A stretch of 64,000 bases of DNA from the NCBI GenBank assembly GCA_003994795.1, contig AP018269.1, forward strand, positions 4,427,677 to 4,491,676, in the 5' to 3' direction. Position 1 is the first letter of the stretch. Each line of letters starts with the position of its first letter. Made by a program: the position numbers and the translations under genes. Shown piece by piece: positions 34,072 through 43,734 of this stretch. A model generated the notes under the pieces. The model worked only from the letters and a program-made list of their open reading frames with translations. It was not told where the DNA came from and ran no database searches. The stretch is from Cylindrospermum sp. NIES-4074 (lineage in GTDB: Bacteria; Cyanobacteriota; Cyanobacteriia; Cyanobacteriales; Nostocaceae).

Positions 34072-34797
34072 ATGGTCATGGCTGCTGCCAAGATTCTTGT
34101 AGTTGATGACGACCCTGCGGTTCGGAATTTAATCCAACGCTTTTTGATTAAACAGAGTTATCAAGTGGAGGCTGCCGAAGACGGTAAAACAGCCTTAGCC
34201 CAGTTTGAGCAATTTAACCCAGATTTAGTGATCCTGGATGTCAATTTACCAGATGTCATTGGGTTTAACCTCTGCCAAGAGATGCAAAGTCGTAACGGCG
34301 TTTTTGTACTCATGCTAACTAGCCGGGCAGACGAGGCTGATAAAATTCGCGGTTTTTCTAAAGGCGCTGACGACTATCTCACAAAGCCATTTGGTCTTGG
34401 TGAACTAGAAGTCCGAGTAGCAGCGATTTTGAGGCGTCAGCGGGTTGTAACTACCGCAGAACAGAAACGCCTGCTCTTTGAAAAGCTGATGATCGATCCG
34501 GTGCGGCGGGAAGTGACACTTAACAACCAACCAGTACTGTTAACGGCTCTAGAATTTGACTTGTTACATTTTTTAGCCAGTCATCCAGGTCGAGTTTGGC
34601 GGCGAGCAGAACTCATTCAGGAGGTATGGGACTATGAATATGTGGGCGACCAGCGGGTTGTAGATGTGCATATCGGTCAAATTCGCAAAAAGATTGAAAT
34701 CGATGCTAGTCAGCCAGCATTGATTCAGACTGTACGTGGTGTTGGGTACAAGTTTGAATGCCCTACTCAACCTCAACAGTTAGAGGCTAAGTCATAG
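34072..34797 (+). CDS. OmpR-family response regulator
   Basis: From ATG 34072 the product has 241 residues. The receiver domain has the acidic pocket VVDDDP, the phospho-acceptor Asp in LVILDVNLP, the Thr/Ser in MLTSRAD and the Lys in DYLTKPFG. A winged-helix effector follows (LLTALEFDLLHFLASHPGRV, VVDVHIGQIRKKIE, IQTVRGVGYKFE). No cognate histidine kinase is next to it. The frame is open to a TTG at 34060, and ATG 34078 is an equally good start. I do not identify it with RpaA, RpaB or NrrA. Confidence 0.9.
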   Translation: MVMAAAKILVVDDDPAVRNLIQRFLIKQSYQVEAAEDGKTALAQFEQFNPDLVILDVNLPDVIGFNLCQEMQSRNGVFVLMLTSRADEADKIRGFSKGADDYLTKPFGLGELEVRVAAILRRQRVVTTAEQKRLLFEKLMIDPVRREVTLNNQPVLLTALEFDLLHFLASHPGRVWRRAELIQEVWDYEYVGDQRVVDVHIGQIRKKIEIDASQPALIQTVRGVGYKFECPTQPQQLEAKS

Positions 34798-35192
34798 ATA
34801 AGGGTGTAGGGGTGTAAGTTAGTAAAAAATAACTGACATCCTTACCCCTGATTTTTTAGTATGCGAATGTGTACTCATCTGTATCAAACAGCTAGTGCTA
34901 CACTATTTCGCGCGGATATATTAATGCTATTTTGAATATTTTAGGACTTACGCATTGACAGGAAACACCAAATATGTATTCTTGGCTAAGTCTCTCGTAG
35001 AGAAGTGTCTCCAAAAGAGATTGGTGCAGCGTCTGGTAGAGAAACGACGGTTAAGGAATCACAACAGCTTATAGTCTAGGGATAGGGGGCGTTGTAGTTC
35101 GCCCCATCTAGGCTATACCCGGCTAACTTTGAGCATAAGATCAATGTCTATGCTTGTGGGAACTATCCATACTGCGTCTAGGATATTCTTAC
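34798..35192. other. Intergenic region with an IS-end-like motif
   Basis: Apart from the motif ttaggacttacgcattgaca at 34941-34960, which shares 15 bases with the ISL3 remnant end at 11199-11213, I see repeat words (tctctcgtagagaag, agcgtctggtagagaaacg) at 34987-35046 but no gene. It is likely a non-autonomous remnant of the same element family. Confidence 0.5.
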
Positions 35193-35390
35193 TTAGGAGT
35201 GATGAAATAACGTTTCCAGATAGACGCGGGCAGCACGGCGATCGCTATCTCCATTTTGCAGCAAAAATAACGATAGTGCTGCTGTCAAGACTCGGTTTTG
35301 ATCCCAATCAGGATGGGTTTCTAAGTAGTTTTTGAGGGATTCGTGGAGTGATTCGGGAATTTCTGTAAAGATGCTAACTGTTGCGTTCAT
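35193..35390 (-). CDS. DUF2811 small protein
   Basis: From ATG 35390, preceded by GGAAAATCTT, the product has 65 residues (MNATVSIFTEIPESLHESLK, then LETHPDWDQNRVLTAALSLF). This is the small, CopG/ribbon-helix-helix-like DUF2811 family found throughout cyanobacteria. The function is unknown; regulation by DNA binding is a guess from helical periodicity. An in-frame upstream ATG (35414) adds eight residues without similarity. Confidence 0.82.
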   Translation of the reverse strand: MNATVSIFTEIPESLHESLKNYLETHPDWDQNRVLTAALSLFLLQNGDSDRRAARVYLETLFHHS

Positions 35391-35860
35391 AAGATTTTCC
35401 TTCAATGAGGTCAATCAAGTGGGACAAGTTGCTTGCGGTGATAGTCTCACACAGTCCTTCGCCTGCCCGACAATCTGCGCTAACAGCTGAGGTAAATTTA
35501 CACAGTTAATGCCAACGGTTGAACGGACTACAAAAGCAAGCCGAATCATTGTGCGCTATCAGGGGGTGGGTTTGTCAATGCTGCGAAATGTTAAAACTGC
35601 CTATATAAAAAATAAATATTTACGCAATAATCACGGTTTGAGGCAAGTTTTTGTTACTTTGCTTAATAAAAACTCAGTTATATAAGTTTCTGATTGGTAA
35701 AAGTACAAAATCCCCAGTAAGTCAGCAAGAGCCTATTGGCTCGTAAAGCATCTGTGGAAAACTAGCAAAATCCCTGTGGAAACCCTGTGGAATGAGTGAG
35801 GAAAAGTTCAGCTAATGATAAGAATTACAAAAACATGTACTTTTGTTGATATTTGACCTC
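35391..35860. other. Intergenic region; nothing recognised
   Basis: About 470 bases between the divergent DUF2811 and MFS genes. AT-rich with no clear hairpin, RNA gene or repeat. The words ccctgtggaaaccctgtgga form a short direct repeat near 35775. Confidence 0.4.
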
Positions 35861-37132
35861 ATGAAATTTATATCTAAGTCCCAGTTATTATCTTGGTTGT
35901 CCTCCATTCCTCCCACAGTCTGGATTCTAGCCGTTGGTAGATTTCTCTCGGAAATTGGCACCGGCTTTACTATGTTTTACGCCCCCATTTTTTTTGTCAA
36001 TCAAGTTGGGTTATCTGCAACCACTGTGGGACTTGCCTTGGGTAGCTCCGCGATTTCTGGTATTTTCGGCCGGATTCTAGGCGGCTCTTTGGCTGACTCT
36101 GGTAGATGGGGACGCCGCCGCACTTTGTTACTGGCCTTAGCAATTTCCGCAATTGCTTCTCTAGTTTTTGCCACAACCAAAAATGTCGATATTTTGGTAT
36201 TTGCTAGCTTGCTCAGTGGCTTGGGTGTTGGTTTATATTGGCCGCCCACAGAATCTGTCATCGCTGACGCTACCAAGACGGAAAATCGCCGTGAAGCTTT
36301 TGCTCTGAGCCGACTAGCAGATAATCTCGGTTTAGCGATGGGAATTATGTTGGCTGGGTTTTTGGTGGCGACAACTGGAAATTACCGATCGCTATTTATC
36401 ATTGATGCTATCTCTTTCATCGTCTTTTTTTTGGTTGTCTATGTGGCAATTACCGAAACCTCTCAACCGCCAACGTCTTCTTCTCCAAAAACACAACTCT
36501 TTGCCTCTTGGAAGCTAGCATTGAGCGATCGCCCTCTCCTCGTCTACGCTACGGTCAATATTATCTTCACCACATACGTTTCCCAAATCCACACGACTCT
36601 TCCCATTTACTTTAAAAACTTTGTCACCAACGCTTCAGGAGCAGGGTTTGCGGAAACAACCATCAGCAGCTTATTTGCTTTGCATATAGTTGTCGCTATT
36701 ATCTGCCAAGTACCTGTCGTCCGTGTTTTAAAACCTTTCTCCCAAACTCTGACACTCACCATTTCTGCGATTCTCTGGGCAGTAGGTTTCAGCCTCATTT
36801 GGATAACGGGCATTGCCCCATCTCATCAGCAACTCTTGGCATCTTTAGCATTAGGAGTATTTGCCGTTGCTATGGTTGCTTACACCCCTGCTGCTGCCTC
36901 TCTAGTCACCGAATTAGCTCCCCCATCCCAGCGCGGTGTTTATTTCTCTATCAGTTCCGTTTGCTGGGCGATTGGCCATTCTATTGGTTCTCCCTTGGGC
37001 GGGTGGGCATTAGATCAACCGCGAATCGCTATATACAGTCTCTGGTTAGGCTTCTGTTTGAGTGTCTTGATCACTGTGGCAATTTTACAGTATCTCAAGC
37101 GTATTTTGCCTAGTTATTCGCTTGATATTTAA
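35861..37132 (+). CDS. Major facilitator superfamily transporter
   Basis: From ATG 35861 the product has 423 residues with about twelve membrane segments. It carries the MFS loop 2-3 signature GRILGGSLADSGRWGRRRTL and a related loop in the second half (QRGVYFSISSVCWAIGHSIG). The family moves sugars, drugs or metabolites by proton coupling in the plasma membrane. No substrate-specific motif or informative neighbour is visible. Its stop is close to the convergent hisIE gene. Confidence 0.9.
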   Translation: MKFISKSQLLSWLSSIPPTVWILAVGRFLSEIGTGFTMFYAPIFFVNQVGLSATTVGLALGSSAISGIFGRILGGSLADSGRWGRRRTLLLALAISAIASLVFATTKNVDILVFASLLSGLGVGLYWPPTESVIADATKTENRREAFALSRLADNLGLAMGIMLAGFLVATTGNYRSLFIIDAISFIVFFLVVYVAITETSQPPTSSSPKTQLFASWKLALSDRPLLVYATVNIIFTTYVSQIHTTLPIYFKNFVTNASGAGFAETTISSLFALHIVVAIICQVPVVRVLKPFSQTLTLTISAILWAVGFSLIWITGIAPSHQQLLASLALGVFAVAMVAYTPAAASLVTELAPPSQRGVYFSISSVCWAIGHSIGSPLGGWALDQPRIAIYSLWLGFCLSVLITVAILQYLKRILPSYSLDI

Positions 37133-37168
37133 CTAAGTAATATAGCTTCTGACTCCTGACGAATTGTA

Positions 37169-37819
37169 CTAGCGGCGACGTTGTTGCAACTTACGATATA
37201 CCGATTTCAAATCCACTTGATGGTAAGCTAAGGCAACGAGAGTGTGATAAAGCAAATCAGCTACTTCTGAGGCGATCGCATCTTCATCATCATCTTTAAA
37301 CGCCATTACCACCTCAGCGCTTTCCTCACCAATCTTTTTCAAAATCTTATTATCACCACCAGCCAATAACTTACAGGTGTAGGAGCTTTCGTTAGGATGA
37401 TCTCGGCGATCGCATATTACCTCAAACACCTGGGATAATGTGTCCCCCGGTGGTGGTGTGATAGTTCCTTCCACTTGATGAAAACAGCTGCGCTCCCCGG
37501 TGTGGCAAGCAATATCTCCCAACTGCTCAACCCCAATTAGTAAGGCATCGCTATCACAGTCATAACGGATACTCTGCACCCTCTGAATATGTCCAGAAGT
37601 CGCCCCCTTGTGCCAAAACTCCTGACGGGAACGACTCCAAAACCAAGTTTCTCCAGTTGTTAAAGTCTTTTGTAACGACTCCTGATTCATCCAAGCCATC
37701 ATCAACACCGTGCCATCCAGATAATCTTGGATAATTGCCGGCACTAGACCCTGTTCATCGTAGCGGATTTTTTCTACAGGGACGGCTTGATGCAGTGAAT
37801 GCAAATCGGGAGACAACAT
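37169..37819 (-). CDS. hisIE: Bifunctional phosphoribosyl-AMP cyclohydrolase/phosphoribosyl-ATP pyrophosphatase
   Basis: The 216-residue protein has the HisI domain first (about 15-115) with the zinc-binding DCDSDALL and CHTGERSCF segments and [16 protein letters not shown]. The HisE domain follows (about 125-216) with [19 protein letters not shown] and [11 protein letters not shown]. It catalyses steps 2 and 3 of histidine biosynthesis in the cytoplasm. The fusion is standard in cyanobacteria, and no other his genes are adjacent. Confidence 0.96.
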   Translation of the reverse strand: MLSPDLHSLHQAVPVEKIRYDEQGLVPAIIQDYLDGTVLMMAWMNQESLQKTLTTGETWFWSRSRQEFWHKGATSGHIQRVQSIRYDCDSDALLIGVEQLGDIACHTGERSCFHQVEGTITPPPGDTLSQVFEVICDRRDHPNESSYTCKLLAGGDNKILKKIGEESAEVVMAFKDDDEDAIASEVADLLYHTLVALAYHQVDLKSVYRKLQQRRR

Positions 37820-37919
37820 AGCAGCTAATTTGCTCGCTTTGAGAATGATTGATGGATTTACGATACCACTCTGCGTGGAGCAAATAGCATATTTTTAGCA
37901 ATTAAACTTATAGCCCGGC

Positions 37920-38108
37920 CTAAACAAGTGCAGTTCTCTCCATAGCCGACTGCATTTTAACGGCACTCGAAGCCACCCGATGAGCTTTGGAAGCTTCACC
38001 ATACCAATGAATAGCCGAGTTAAAAGCTGCCCGGTAAAGATCCTGGTAGGTCTCTGATAATCGAGTCCTAATTTCTAAAGGCAAGTCTTGATTTGATTTA
38101 TATAACAT
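37920..38108 (-). CDS. ChaB-like small protein
   Basis: From ATG 38108 the product has 62 residues (MLYKSNQDLPLEIRTRLSET, then YQDLYRAAFNSAIHWY). The L-P pair followed by two helices and A-W/S-S-A-V-K resembles the ChaB family of small proteins once linked to cation transport regulation. A GTG at 38129 is an alternative start. Its role in cyanobacteria is unknown. Confidence 0.7.
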   Translation of the reverse strand: MLYKSNQDLPLEIRTRLSETYQDLYRAAFNSAIHWYGEASKAHRVASSAVKMQSAMERTALV

Positions 38109-38215
38109 ATTGTTATTTTTTTGGTTCACCTATTTTTCTACTATAGAAATTCTCAGCTGTATTTAACCCTATCCTGAGATAGAGCTTTTTTATTTCCCAC
38201 TGCTAGGAGGAAATT

Positions 38216-39514
38216 TTGGTAAATACCACTATTAAAACCACAAAATCACAAGAAATCTTCGCCGCAGCCCAAAACTTGATGCCAGGAGGAGTCAGTTCTC
38301 CAGTGCGTGCCTTTAAGTCTGTTGGTGGACAACCCATTGTTTTTGATCGCGTCAATGGTGCTTATATTTGGGATGTGGATGGCAACCAATACATAGACTA
38401 TGTAGGCACTTGGGGCCCAGCCATTTGCGGTCATGCTCATCCAGAAGTGATTGCGGCGCTACATACAGCCTTAGAAAAAGGCACTAGTTTTGGTGCCCCT
38501 TCAGTGCTGGAAAATGTCTTGGCAGAAATGGTGATTGATGCCGTTCCCAGTATCGAAATGGTAAGATTTGTAAACTCTGGCACAGAAGCTTGTATGGCCG
38601 TGTTGCGGCTGATGCGAGCTTTTACCAACCGGGAAAAAGTCATCAAGTTTGAAGGCTGCTACCACGGACACGCTGATATGTTTCTCGTCAAGGCTGGTTC
38701 GGGTGTAGCCACCCTTGGTTTACCCGACTCGCCAGGAGTCCCCAAAGCGGCAACCAGCAGCACTCTTACAGCACCTTTCAATGACTTAGAAGCTGTTAAA
38801 GCCTTGTTTGAGGAAAACCGTGACGAGATTGCTGGTGTGATTCTCGAACCAGTCGTAGGTAACGCTGGGTTTATTCCCCCTGATGCTGGTTTCCTCGAAG
38901 GTTTACGAGAACTTACCCAGGAACATGGGGCTTTATTAGTATTTGATGAAGTAATGACAGGTTTCCGCATTGCTTACGGTGGTGTGCAGGAGAAATTCGG
39001 TGTTACCCCTGATTTAACAACTTTGGGTAAAGTTATTGGTGGTGGTTTGCCTGTAGGTGCTTATGGCGGTCGCCGGGATATCATGTCAATGATTGCCCCC
39101 GCAGGCCCTGTATATCAAGCTGGGACGCTTTCGGGTAATCCTTTGGCGATGACAGCGGGCATTAAGACCCTAGAATTGCTACAAAAGCCTGGTACTTACG
39201 AGTACTTGGAGCGGATTACTCAGAAGCTAGCGGATGGTTTGCTGCAAATTGCTCAACAAACTGGACATGCTGCTTGCGGTGGTCACATCAGCGCCATGTT
39301 TGGCTTATTCTTCACCTCTGGGCCAGTTCATAATTACGAAGATGCGAAAAAGTCTGATACGGCTAAGTTTGGACGGTTCCATCGTGGGATGTTAGAGCGC
39401 GGTATTTACCTAGCACCATCTCAGTTTGAGGCTGGGTTTTCTTCTTTGGCTCACACTGAGGAAGATATTGAGCAGACTTTAGCAGTTGCAAAGGAAGTGC
39501 TGTCGAGCCTGTAA
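38216..39514 (+). CDS. hemL: Glutamate-1-semialdehyde 2,1-aminomutase
   Basis: The 432-residue class III aminotransferase has [21 protein letters not shown] at the N-terminus, the cofactor region [28 protein letters not shown], and the PLP lysine K272 in [16 protein letters not shown]. It converts glutamate-1-semialdehyde to 5-aminolevulinate for haem, chlorophyll and bilin synthesis. The start is TTG at 38216, supported by a perfect AGGAGG five bases upstream; no ATG fits the conserved N-terminus better. It is followed by a large repeat island. Confidence 0.97.
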   Translation: MVNTTIKTTKSQEIFAAAQNLMPGGVSSPVRAFKSVGGQPIVFDRVNGAYIWDVDGNQYIDYVGTWGPAICGHAHPEVIAALHTALEKGTSFGAPSVLENVLAEMVIDAVPSIEMVRFVNSGTEACMAVLRLMRAFTNREKVIKFEGCYHGHADMFLVKAGSGVATLGLPDSPGVPKAATSSTLTAPFNDLEAVKALFEENRDEIAGVILEPVVGNAGFIPPDAGFLEGLRELTQEHGALLVFDEVMTGFRIAYGGVQEKFGVTPDLTTLGKVIGGGLPVGAYGGRRDIMSMIAPAGPVYQAGTLSGNPLAMTAGIKTLELLQKPGTYEYLERITQKLADGLLQIAQQTGHAACGGHISAMFGLFFTSGPVHNYEDAKKSDTAKFGRFHRGMLERGIYLAPSQFEAGFSSLAHTEEDIEQTLAVAKEVLSSL

Positions 39515-39608
39515 CTACAAGAGTGCTGGGTTGAAGTGCTGAAGAGCCAGTGTGTTGCTGAGTCAACATAGCGCCGTGAGTTTTCTGCTCACGCAGCAAC
39601 GCCAGTCG

Positions 39609-39896
39609 GACGCCACTCAATACGGTTCGGTTAAGATCCCCCCGCCTGCGGCGACCCCCTTAAAAAGGGGGTAAAAGAGAGTTCGAAGCCCCCCTTTTTA
39701 AGGGGAGCCAGTCGCTTGCGGGGGTTCCCAAGGCAGCCGCTTGCGGGGGTTCCCAAGGCAGCCGCTTGCGGGGGTTCCCCCCGTTGTGCGGACTGCCGCC
39801 CCGTTGTGCGGACTGCCGCCCCGTTGTGCGAACTGGCGTGGGTTGGGGGGATCTTCGATGGATTTAAACGTTAACCGAACCGTATTGGGACGCCAC
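39609..39896. repeat. G/C-rich palindromic repeat island with two tandem arrays
   Basis: The outer arms are gacgccactcaatacggttcgg (39609 on) and its complement ccgaaccgtattgggacgcc (ending 39896). Inner arms are gatcccccc and ggggggatc. Inside lie the palindrome cccccttaaaaagggggt, three copies of a 25-base unit starting gcttgcgggggttcccaagg (39715-39780) and three copies of the 20-mer ccgttgtgcggactgccgcc (39781-39838). Several words recur inside the cyclodehydratase gene. A 65-codon frame at 39741-39938 over it is not a gene. The remaining sequence to 40318 shows nothing recognisable. Confidence 0.85.
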
Positions 39897-40318
39897 TTGC
39901 TAGCCTACGGGAACATTGAGCGTAGCTTCCTTGTTTAGTAGGGACGCGGCTGGCTCCTCAGCACTCAATACCAGGAAAGAGTGCAGCAATCAAACAAGCC
40001 TGTGCTAGCTAGAACTATTTACTAATATTCACTTAAATAGGTTCTATAAATTAAAACAACTTTAAAATCAGAAAATACGTATAAAAAGCTATGGAATATT
40101 TGCGTATTTGGATGCGATAATAGTCTATTAACTGATGTTAAATTCAACTATGGTCAATATTAGAGGTTTACTATAGCTTTAAATACTCTCAGTATAACTT
40201 TAGGAAGTCTTCAACGGATTCCAGCAGAAATTACCTGGTAAAAACTGATGAGTGATCTCAATAATGTAATCAGAGTGTAATGCTTCCCGTTATTATTCGT
40301 GCAGCGAGTTGACAGTGC

Positions 40319-41941
40319 ATGAGCTATTGCTTAAATCCTACCTGTCCCCATCCAGAAAATTTGGCACATAGCCAAAGGTGTGAGTCTTGTGGCTCACAAC
40401 TACTGTTGCGCGATCGCTATCGGGTAGTCGAACCATTAGGTCAAGGTGGCTTTGGAGCAACCTTTTTAGCCAATGATCAATCCTTACCAGGAGAACCTTG
40501 TTGTGTCATCAAACAACTACGTCCCTCAGGAACCGCTCCCCACATTTTGCAGATGGCGCGGGAACTGTTTGAAAGAGAAGCCAAAACTCTAGGTAAGATT
40601 GGTAATCATCCCCAGATACCACGGTTGCTAGATTATTTTGAAGAGCAAGAACAATTTTATTTAGTTCAAGAATATATTAGCGGTGCCACCCTCCAGCAGG
40701 AGGTGAAACAAAACGGTGTCTATAGCGAAGTTGGCGTTAAGCAATTCTTAAGCGAGATTATGCCATTGCTGCAATATATCCATGAGCTAAAGGTGATTCA
40801 TCGTGATATTAAACCAGCTAACTTAATTCGCCGCGCTCAAGATGCCAGAATGGTGCTGATCGACTTTGGCGCCGTCAAAAACCAAGTCAGCCAAGGTGCA
40901 GCGGGACAATCAGGACACACAGCCTTAACTGCCTATGCGATCGGTACTCCCGGTTTCGCACCTCCAGAGCAAATGGCTATGCGTCCAGTCTACGCCAGCG
41001 ATATCTACGCCGTCGGGGTGACGTGTATTTATCTACTGACCGGCAAAACTCCTAAAGATTTGGAATATAATCCCACAACCGGCGAAATGATGTGGGAACA
41101 GATGGTACATGTTAGTCAACACTTAACCAACGTGTTGCGGAAAATGTTGGAAGTGTCAGTACGCAGTCGTTATCAGTCAGCCGCAGATGTACTCAGGGCT
41201 TTAGATATCGAACCATACTTAGAAAGTTTATCCAAAGGCTTACTAGTTAAATCCGATAACACTGTTAAAGAGCAACCAATCAACCGGCGGGAAGATTCTG
41301 CGGTTTTGTACCATCACCCTACTCATATTTCTTCTCCTAATACTAGTGCCAGCGTGGCACAGGTAGCAGCGGCAATTCGCGCCAGACGCGCGAAGGCAGC
41401 AGAAGCGGCTGCATTACAAGCTGAAGCAACACAGCAAGGCTCTGCGATTGGCAAATCAACAACTTTGTCTAACAGTAACGGTTCACAAACTCAACATTCT
41501 AAAGTTGAGCGCAAATTAGATACCCAAGGACTACTCACAGCCTATATGAAGGGGAGGCGAGATTTCGCCCAACATAATTTAAATCTGTTAAACCTGCCAG
41601 GTACTGACCTATCGGGAACAAATTTCCATTCCGCCCAATTGCAGAAAACCAACTTCCAAGGAGCTAATCTCCACAATAGCGACTTTGGCAAAGCTAGTCT
41701 TACTAAAGCGAATCTCCGAGATGCTAATTTGAGCAAAGCTTACTTTAACCATGCTGATTTAGAAGGTGCAGACCTGCGAGGTGCAGACCTCAGCTATGCC
41801 TATCTTAGCAATGCCAATCTCCGGGGAGCTAATCTGTGCGGTGCTAATCTGACTGGTGCTAAGGTTGGTGATGAGCAGCTGGCATTAGCCAAAACTAACT
41901 GGATGACAGTCCGCCCCAATGGAAAACGAGGCTTATTGTAA
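40319..41941 (+). CDS. spkB: Serine/threonine protein kinase with pentapeptide repeats (SpkB-like)
   Basis: The 540-residue protein has an N-terminal Cys motif (C4, C9, C21, C24). The kinase domain (about 33-300) follows with GQGGFGATF, the invariant Lys in VIKQL, HRDIKPANL, DFGAVK and the activation-loop GTPGFAPPEQ. After a low-complexity linker (about 340-400, AAAIRARRAKAAEAAALQ) come pentapeptide repeats A(D/N)LxX over about 435-520. This architecture matches Synechocystis SpkB, implicated in oxidative stress and phosphorylation of glycyl-tRNA synthetase subunit. It is cytoplasmic or membrane-peripheral, with no membrane segment. Confidence 0.9.
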   Translation: MSYCLNPTCPHPENLAHSQRCESCGSQLLLRDRYRVVEPLGQGGFGATFLANDQSLPGEPCCVIKQLRPSGTAPHILQMARELFEREAKTLGKIGNHPQIPRLLDYFEEQEQFYLVQEYISGATLQQEVKQNGVYSEVGVKQFLSEIMPLLQYIHELKVIHRDIKPANLIRRAQDARMVLIDFGAVKNQVSQGAAGQSGHTALTAYAIGTPGFAPPEQMAMRPVYASDIYAVGVTCIYLLTGKTPKDLEYNPTTGEMMWEQMVHVSQHLTNVLRKMLEVSVRSRYQSAADVLRALDIEPYLESLSKGLLVKSDNTVKEQPINRREDSAVLYHHPTHISSPNTSASVAQVAAAIRARRAKAAEAAALQAEATQQGSAIGKSTTLSNSNGSQTQHSKVERKLDTQGLLTAYMKGRRDFAQHNLNLLNLPGTDLSGTNFHSAQLQKTNFQGANLHNSDFGKASLTKANLRDANLSKAYFNHADLEGADLRGADLSYAYLSNANLRGANLCGANLTGAKVGDEQLALAKTNWMTVRPNGKRGLL

Positions 41942-42325
41942 CTTGAAAGTTGAGATTGAGGACTAAAGTGCAAGAAGGCACTCATGCAAAAGAAAGAAGT
42001 CTTTAGATCTCAAGCTTTTGAGTTGAACATCACTGGTTAGTTATTTTTGCCAGTCTGCACTAGTATATCAATTTAAAACAACAAAATAAACTACCCAAAC
42101 CTTAACCATAAGGTGACATATTAAGATGAAGTTACTTTTATCAACGAGCAAATATGCTAGAAATACCCGGATAAATGAGGTTCGGGGTAAATAGCGAAAA
42201 AGCTCTCTGGTGTTACTATTGGTTGTTTACTTGCATTGGTAAGCGTGGGGAAGGTGGTAAAGGTGGCAAAAAAATCAAAAAAATTAAAAAAATTAAAAAA
42301 ATCGAAGAAATTAATAATTTCTGAG
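41942..42325. other. Intergenic region with A-rich nonamer repeat
   Basis: Mostly featureless AT-rich sequence. Between 42267 and 42312 the units aaaaaatca, aaaaaatta and aaaaaattg repeat with a nine-base period, translated as KKSKKLKKLKKSKKL in the frame that continues into the histidine kinase. Whether this part is coding is uncertain. Confidence 0.5.
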
Positions 42326-43669
42326 ATGAACTTGCAATTACAGTCAACTTTGCAAGAATTGCCACTTTGGGAGGTTCAAATTGAGATAGAACGTCCGGGA
42401 AATGAATTGACTATGCTTTTTGAGCAAGAGCCTTTGCTACCGGGAATTATCTTGATGAGAAATCAGGATTTTGTGGGGATGATTTCGCGGCGGAAATTTT
42501 TTGAGCATATGAGTAGCCCCTATAGTTTAGCGCTATATTCTATGCGGCCTATTGAGAATCTCTATAAGAGTCTCCAGTCAAAGATATCTTTATTGGCTGA
42601 GGATATGCTGATTGTGGAAGCAACTCAGGTAGCATTACAGCGATCGCCTCAATTTGTCTATGAGCCAATTTTAGTAGAAACGAAGTCTCGCAAGTATAAG
42701 CTCATCGATTTCCATGAGTTACTTTTAGCCTACTCTCAAATTTATGCCTTAACCCTTACCCAACTACAGAACGTAGAAGAACAATCCAGAATAGCTAGCG
42801 CTGGCTTTCGTGACCTGCAACAAAATTATGCCCGATTAGTCCAAAATGAAAAAATGGCTGCCTTAGGTCAGCTTGTAGCAGGCATTGCTCATGAAATCAA
42901 CAACCCAGTCAATTTTATTGCTGGTAACATTGGTCATGCTATCAACTACAGTCAGAACCTCATCGACCTCAATGGGCTGTACCAAAAACATTATCCCCAT
43001 CCAGTCTCAGAAATTAAAACTTTTACAGATCAAATAGAATTAGAATTTTTAACCGCTGACTTTGCTAATCTCCTGGCTTCTATGAAACTTGGATGCGATC
43101 GCATCCAGCAAATTATCCTCTCCTTGCGAAATTTCTCTCGTCTTGATGAATCTGAGAAAAAAACAGTTGACATCCATGAAGGTATTGATAGCACCCTGCT
43201 AATTTTACAAAGTCGTCTCAAAACTCACCAAAAAGGTAAAAAAAGCATAACAATCCTGAAGGAATATCAGCCCCTCCCCCTCGTAGAGTGCTACGCTGGG
43301 CTACTCAATCAGGTATTTATGAATATTATGGCAAATGCCATTGATGCTCTTGGGGAGTGTTCTGAATTCTCAGTTTTGAACTGTGAGTCAGCATCTTTAA
43401 TTCAAAACTCTCCCGCAATTTGCATTCATACAGAAATTACTGATGACAATTTGGTAGTTATTCGCATTATTGATAATGGGCCGGGAATACCAGAGAGTGT
43501 ACAAAAACATCTGTTTGACCCCTTCTTCACCACCAAACCTGTCGGTAAAGGAACTGGATTAGGATTATCCATTAGCTATCAAATTGTTGTTGAAAAACAC
43601 GGTGGTCAACTTTACTGTGTATCTGCTCCGGGAAAAGGAACTGAGTTCATCGTTAAAATTCCCGTTTAG
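42326..43669 (+). CDS. Sensor histidine kinase
   Basis: From ATG 42326 the product has 447 residues. An N-terminal region of about 150 residues resembles a degenerate CBS-type or other signalling domain (PLLPGIILMRNQDFVGMISR, QRSPQFVYEPILVE). It is followed by HisKA (EKMAALGQLVAGIAHEINNP with the phospho-His) and HATPase_c (NIMANAIDAL, DNGPGIPE, GKGTGLGLSIS). No membrane segment is visible, so it is a soluble kinase. The frame is open upstream to 42236 through a lysine-rich repeat, and that longer start cannot be excluded. No response regulator is adjacent. Confidence 0.85.
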   Translation: MNLQLQSTLQELPLWEVQIEIERPGNELTMLFEQEPLLPGIILMRNQDFVGMISRRKFFEHMSSPYSLALYSMRPIENLYKSLQSKISLLAEDMLIVEATQVALQRSPQFVYEPILVETKSRKYKLIDFHELLLAYSQIYALTLTQLQNVEEQSRIASAGFRDLQQNYARLVQNEKMAALGQLVAGIAHEINNPVNFIAGNIGHAINYSQNLIDLNGLYQKHYPHPVSEIKTFTDQIELEFLTADFANLLASMKLGCDRIQQIILSLRNFSRLDESEKKTVDIHEGIDSTLLILQSRLKTHQKGKKSITILKEYQPLPLVECYAGLLNQVFMNIMANAIDALGECSEFSVLNCESASLIQNSPAICIHTEITDDNLVVIRIIDNGPGIPESVQKHLFDPFFTTKPVGKGTGLGLSISYQIVVEKHGGQLYCVSAPGKGTEFIVKIPV

Positions 43670-43734
43670 TGGGTAATTGGTAATTGGTAATTGGTAAGAC
43701 TTTTTCCCAGTCCCCAATCCCCAATCCCCAACTC
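43670..43734. repeat. Short STRR (GGTAATT heptamers, CCCCAAT heptamers)
   Basis: Three to four tandem ggtaatt units (43674-43698) and three ccccaat units (43713-43732) fill the gap between the convergent histidine kinase and leuS genes. Confidence 0.75.

Noticed and set aside
39741-39938. 65-codon frame in the palindromic island downstream of hemL
   Set aside because: Encodes the tandem repeat units and ends in unrelated sequence.
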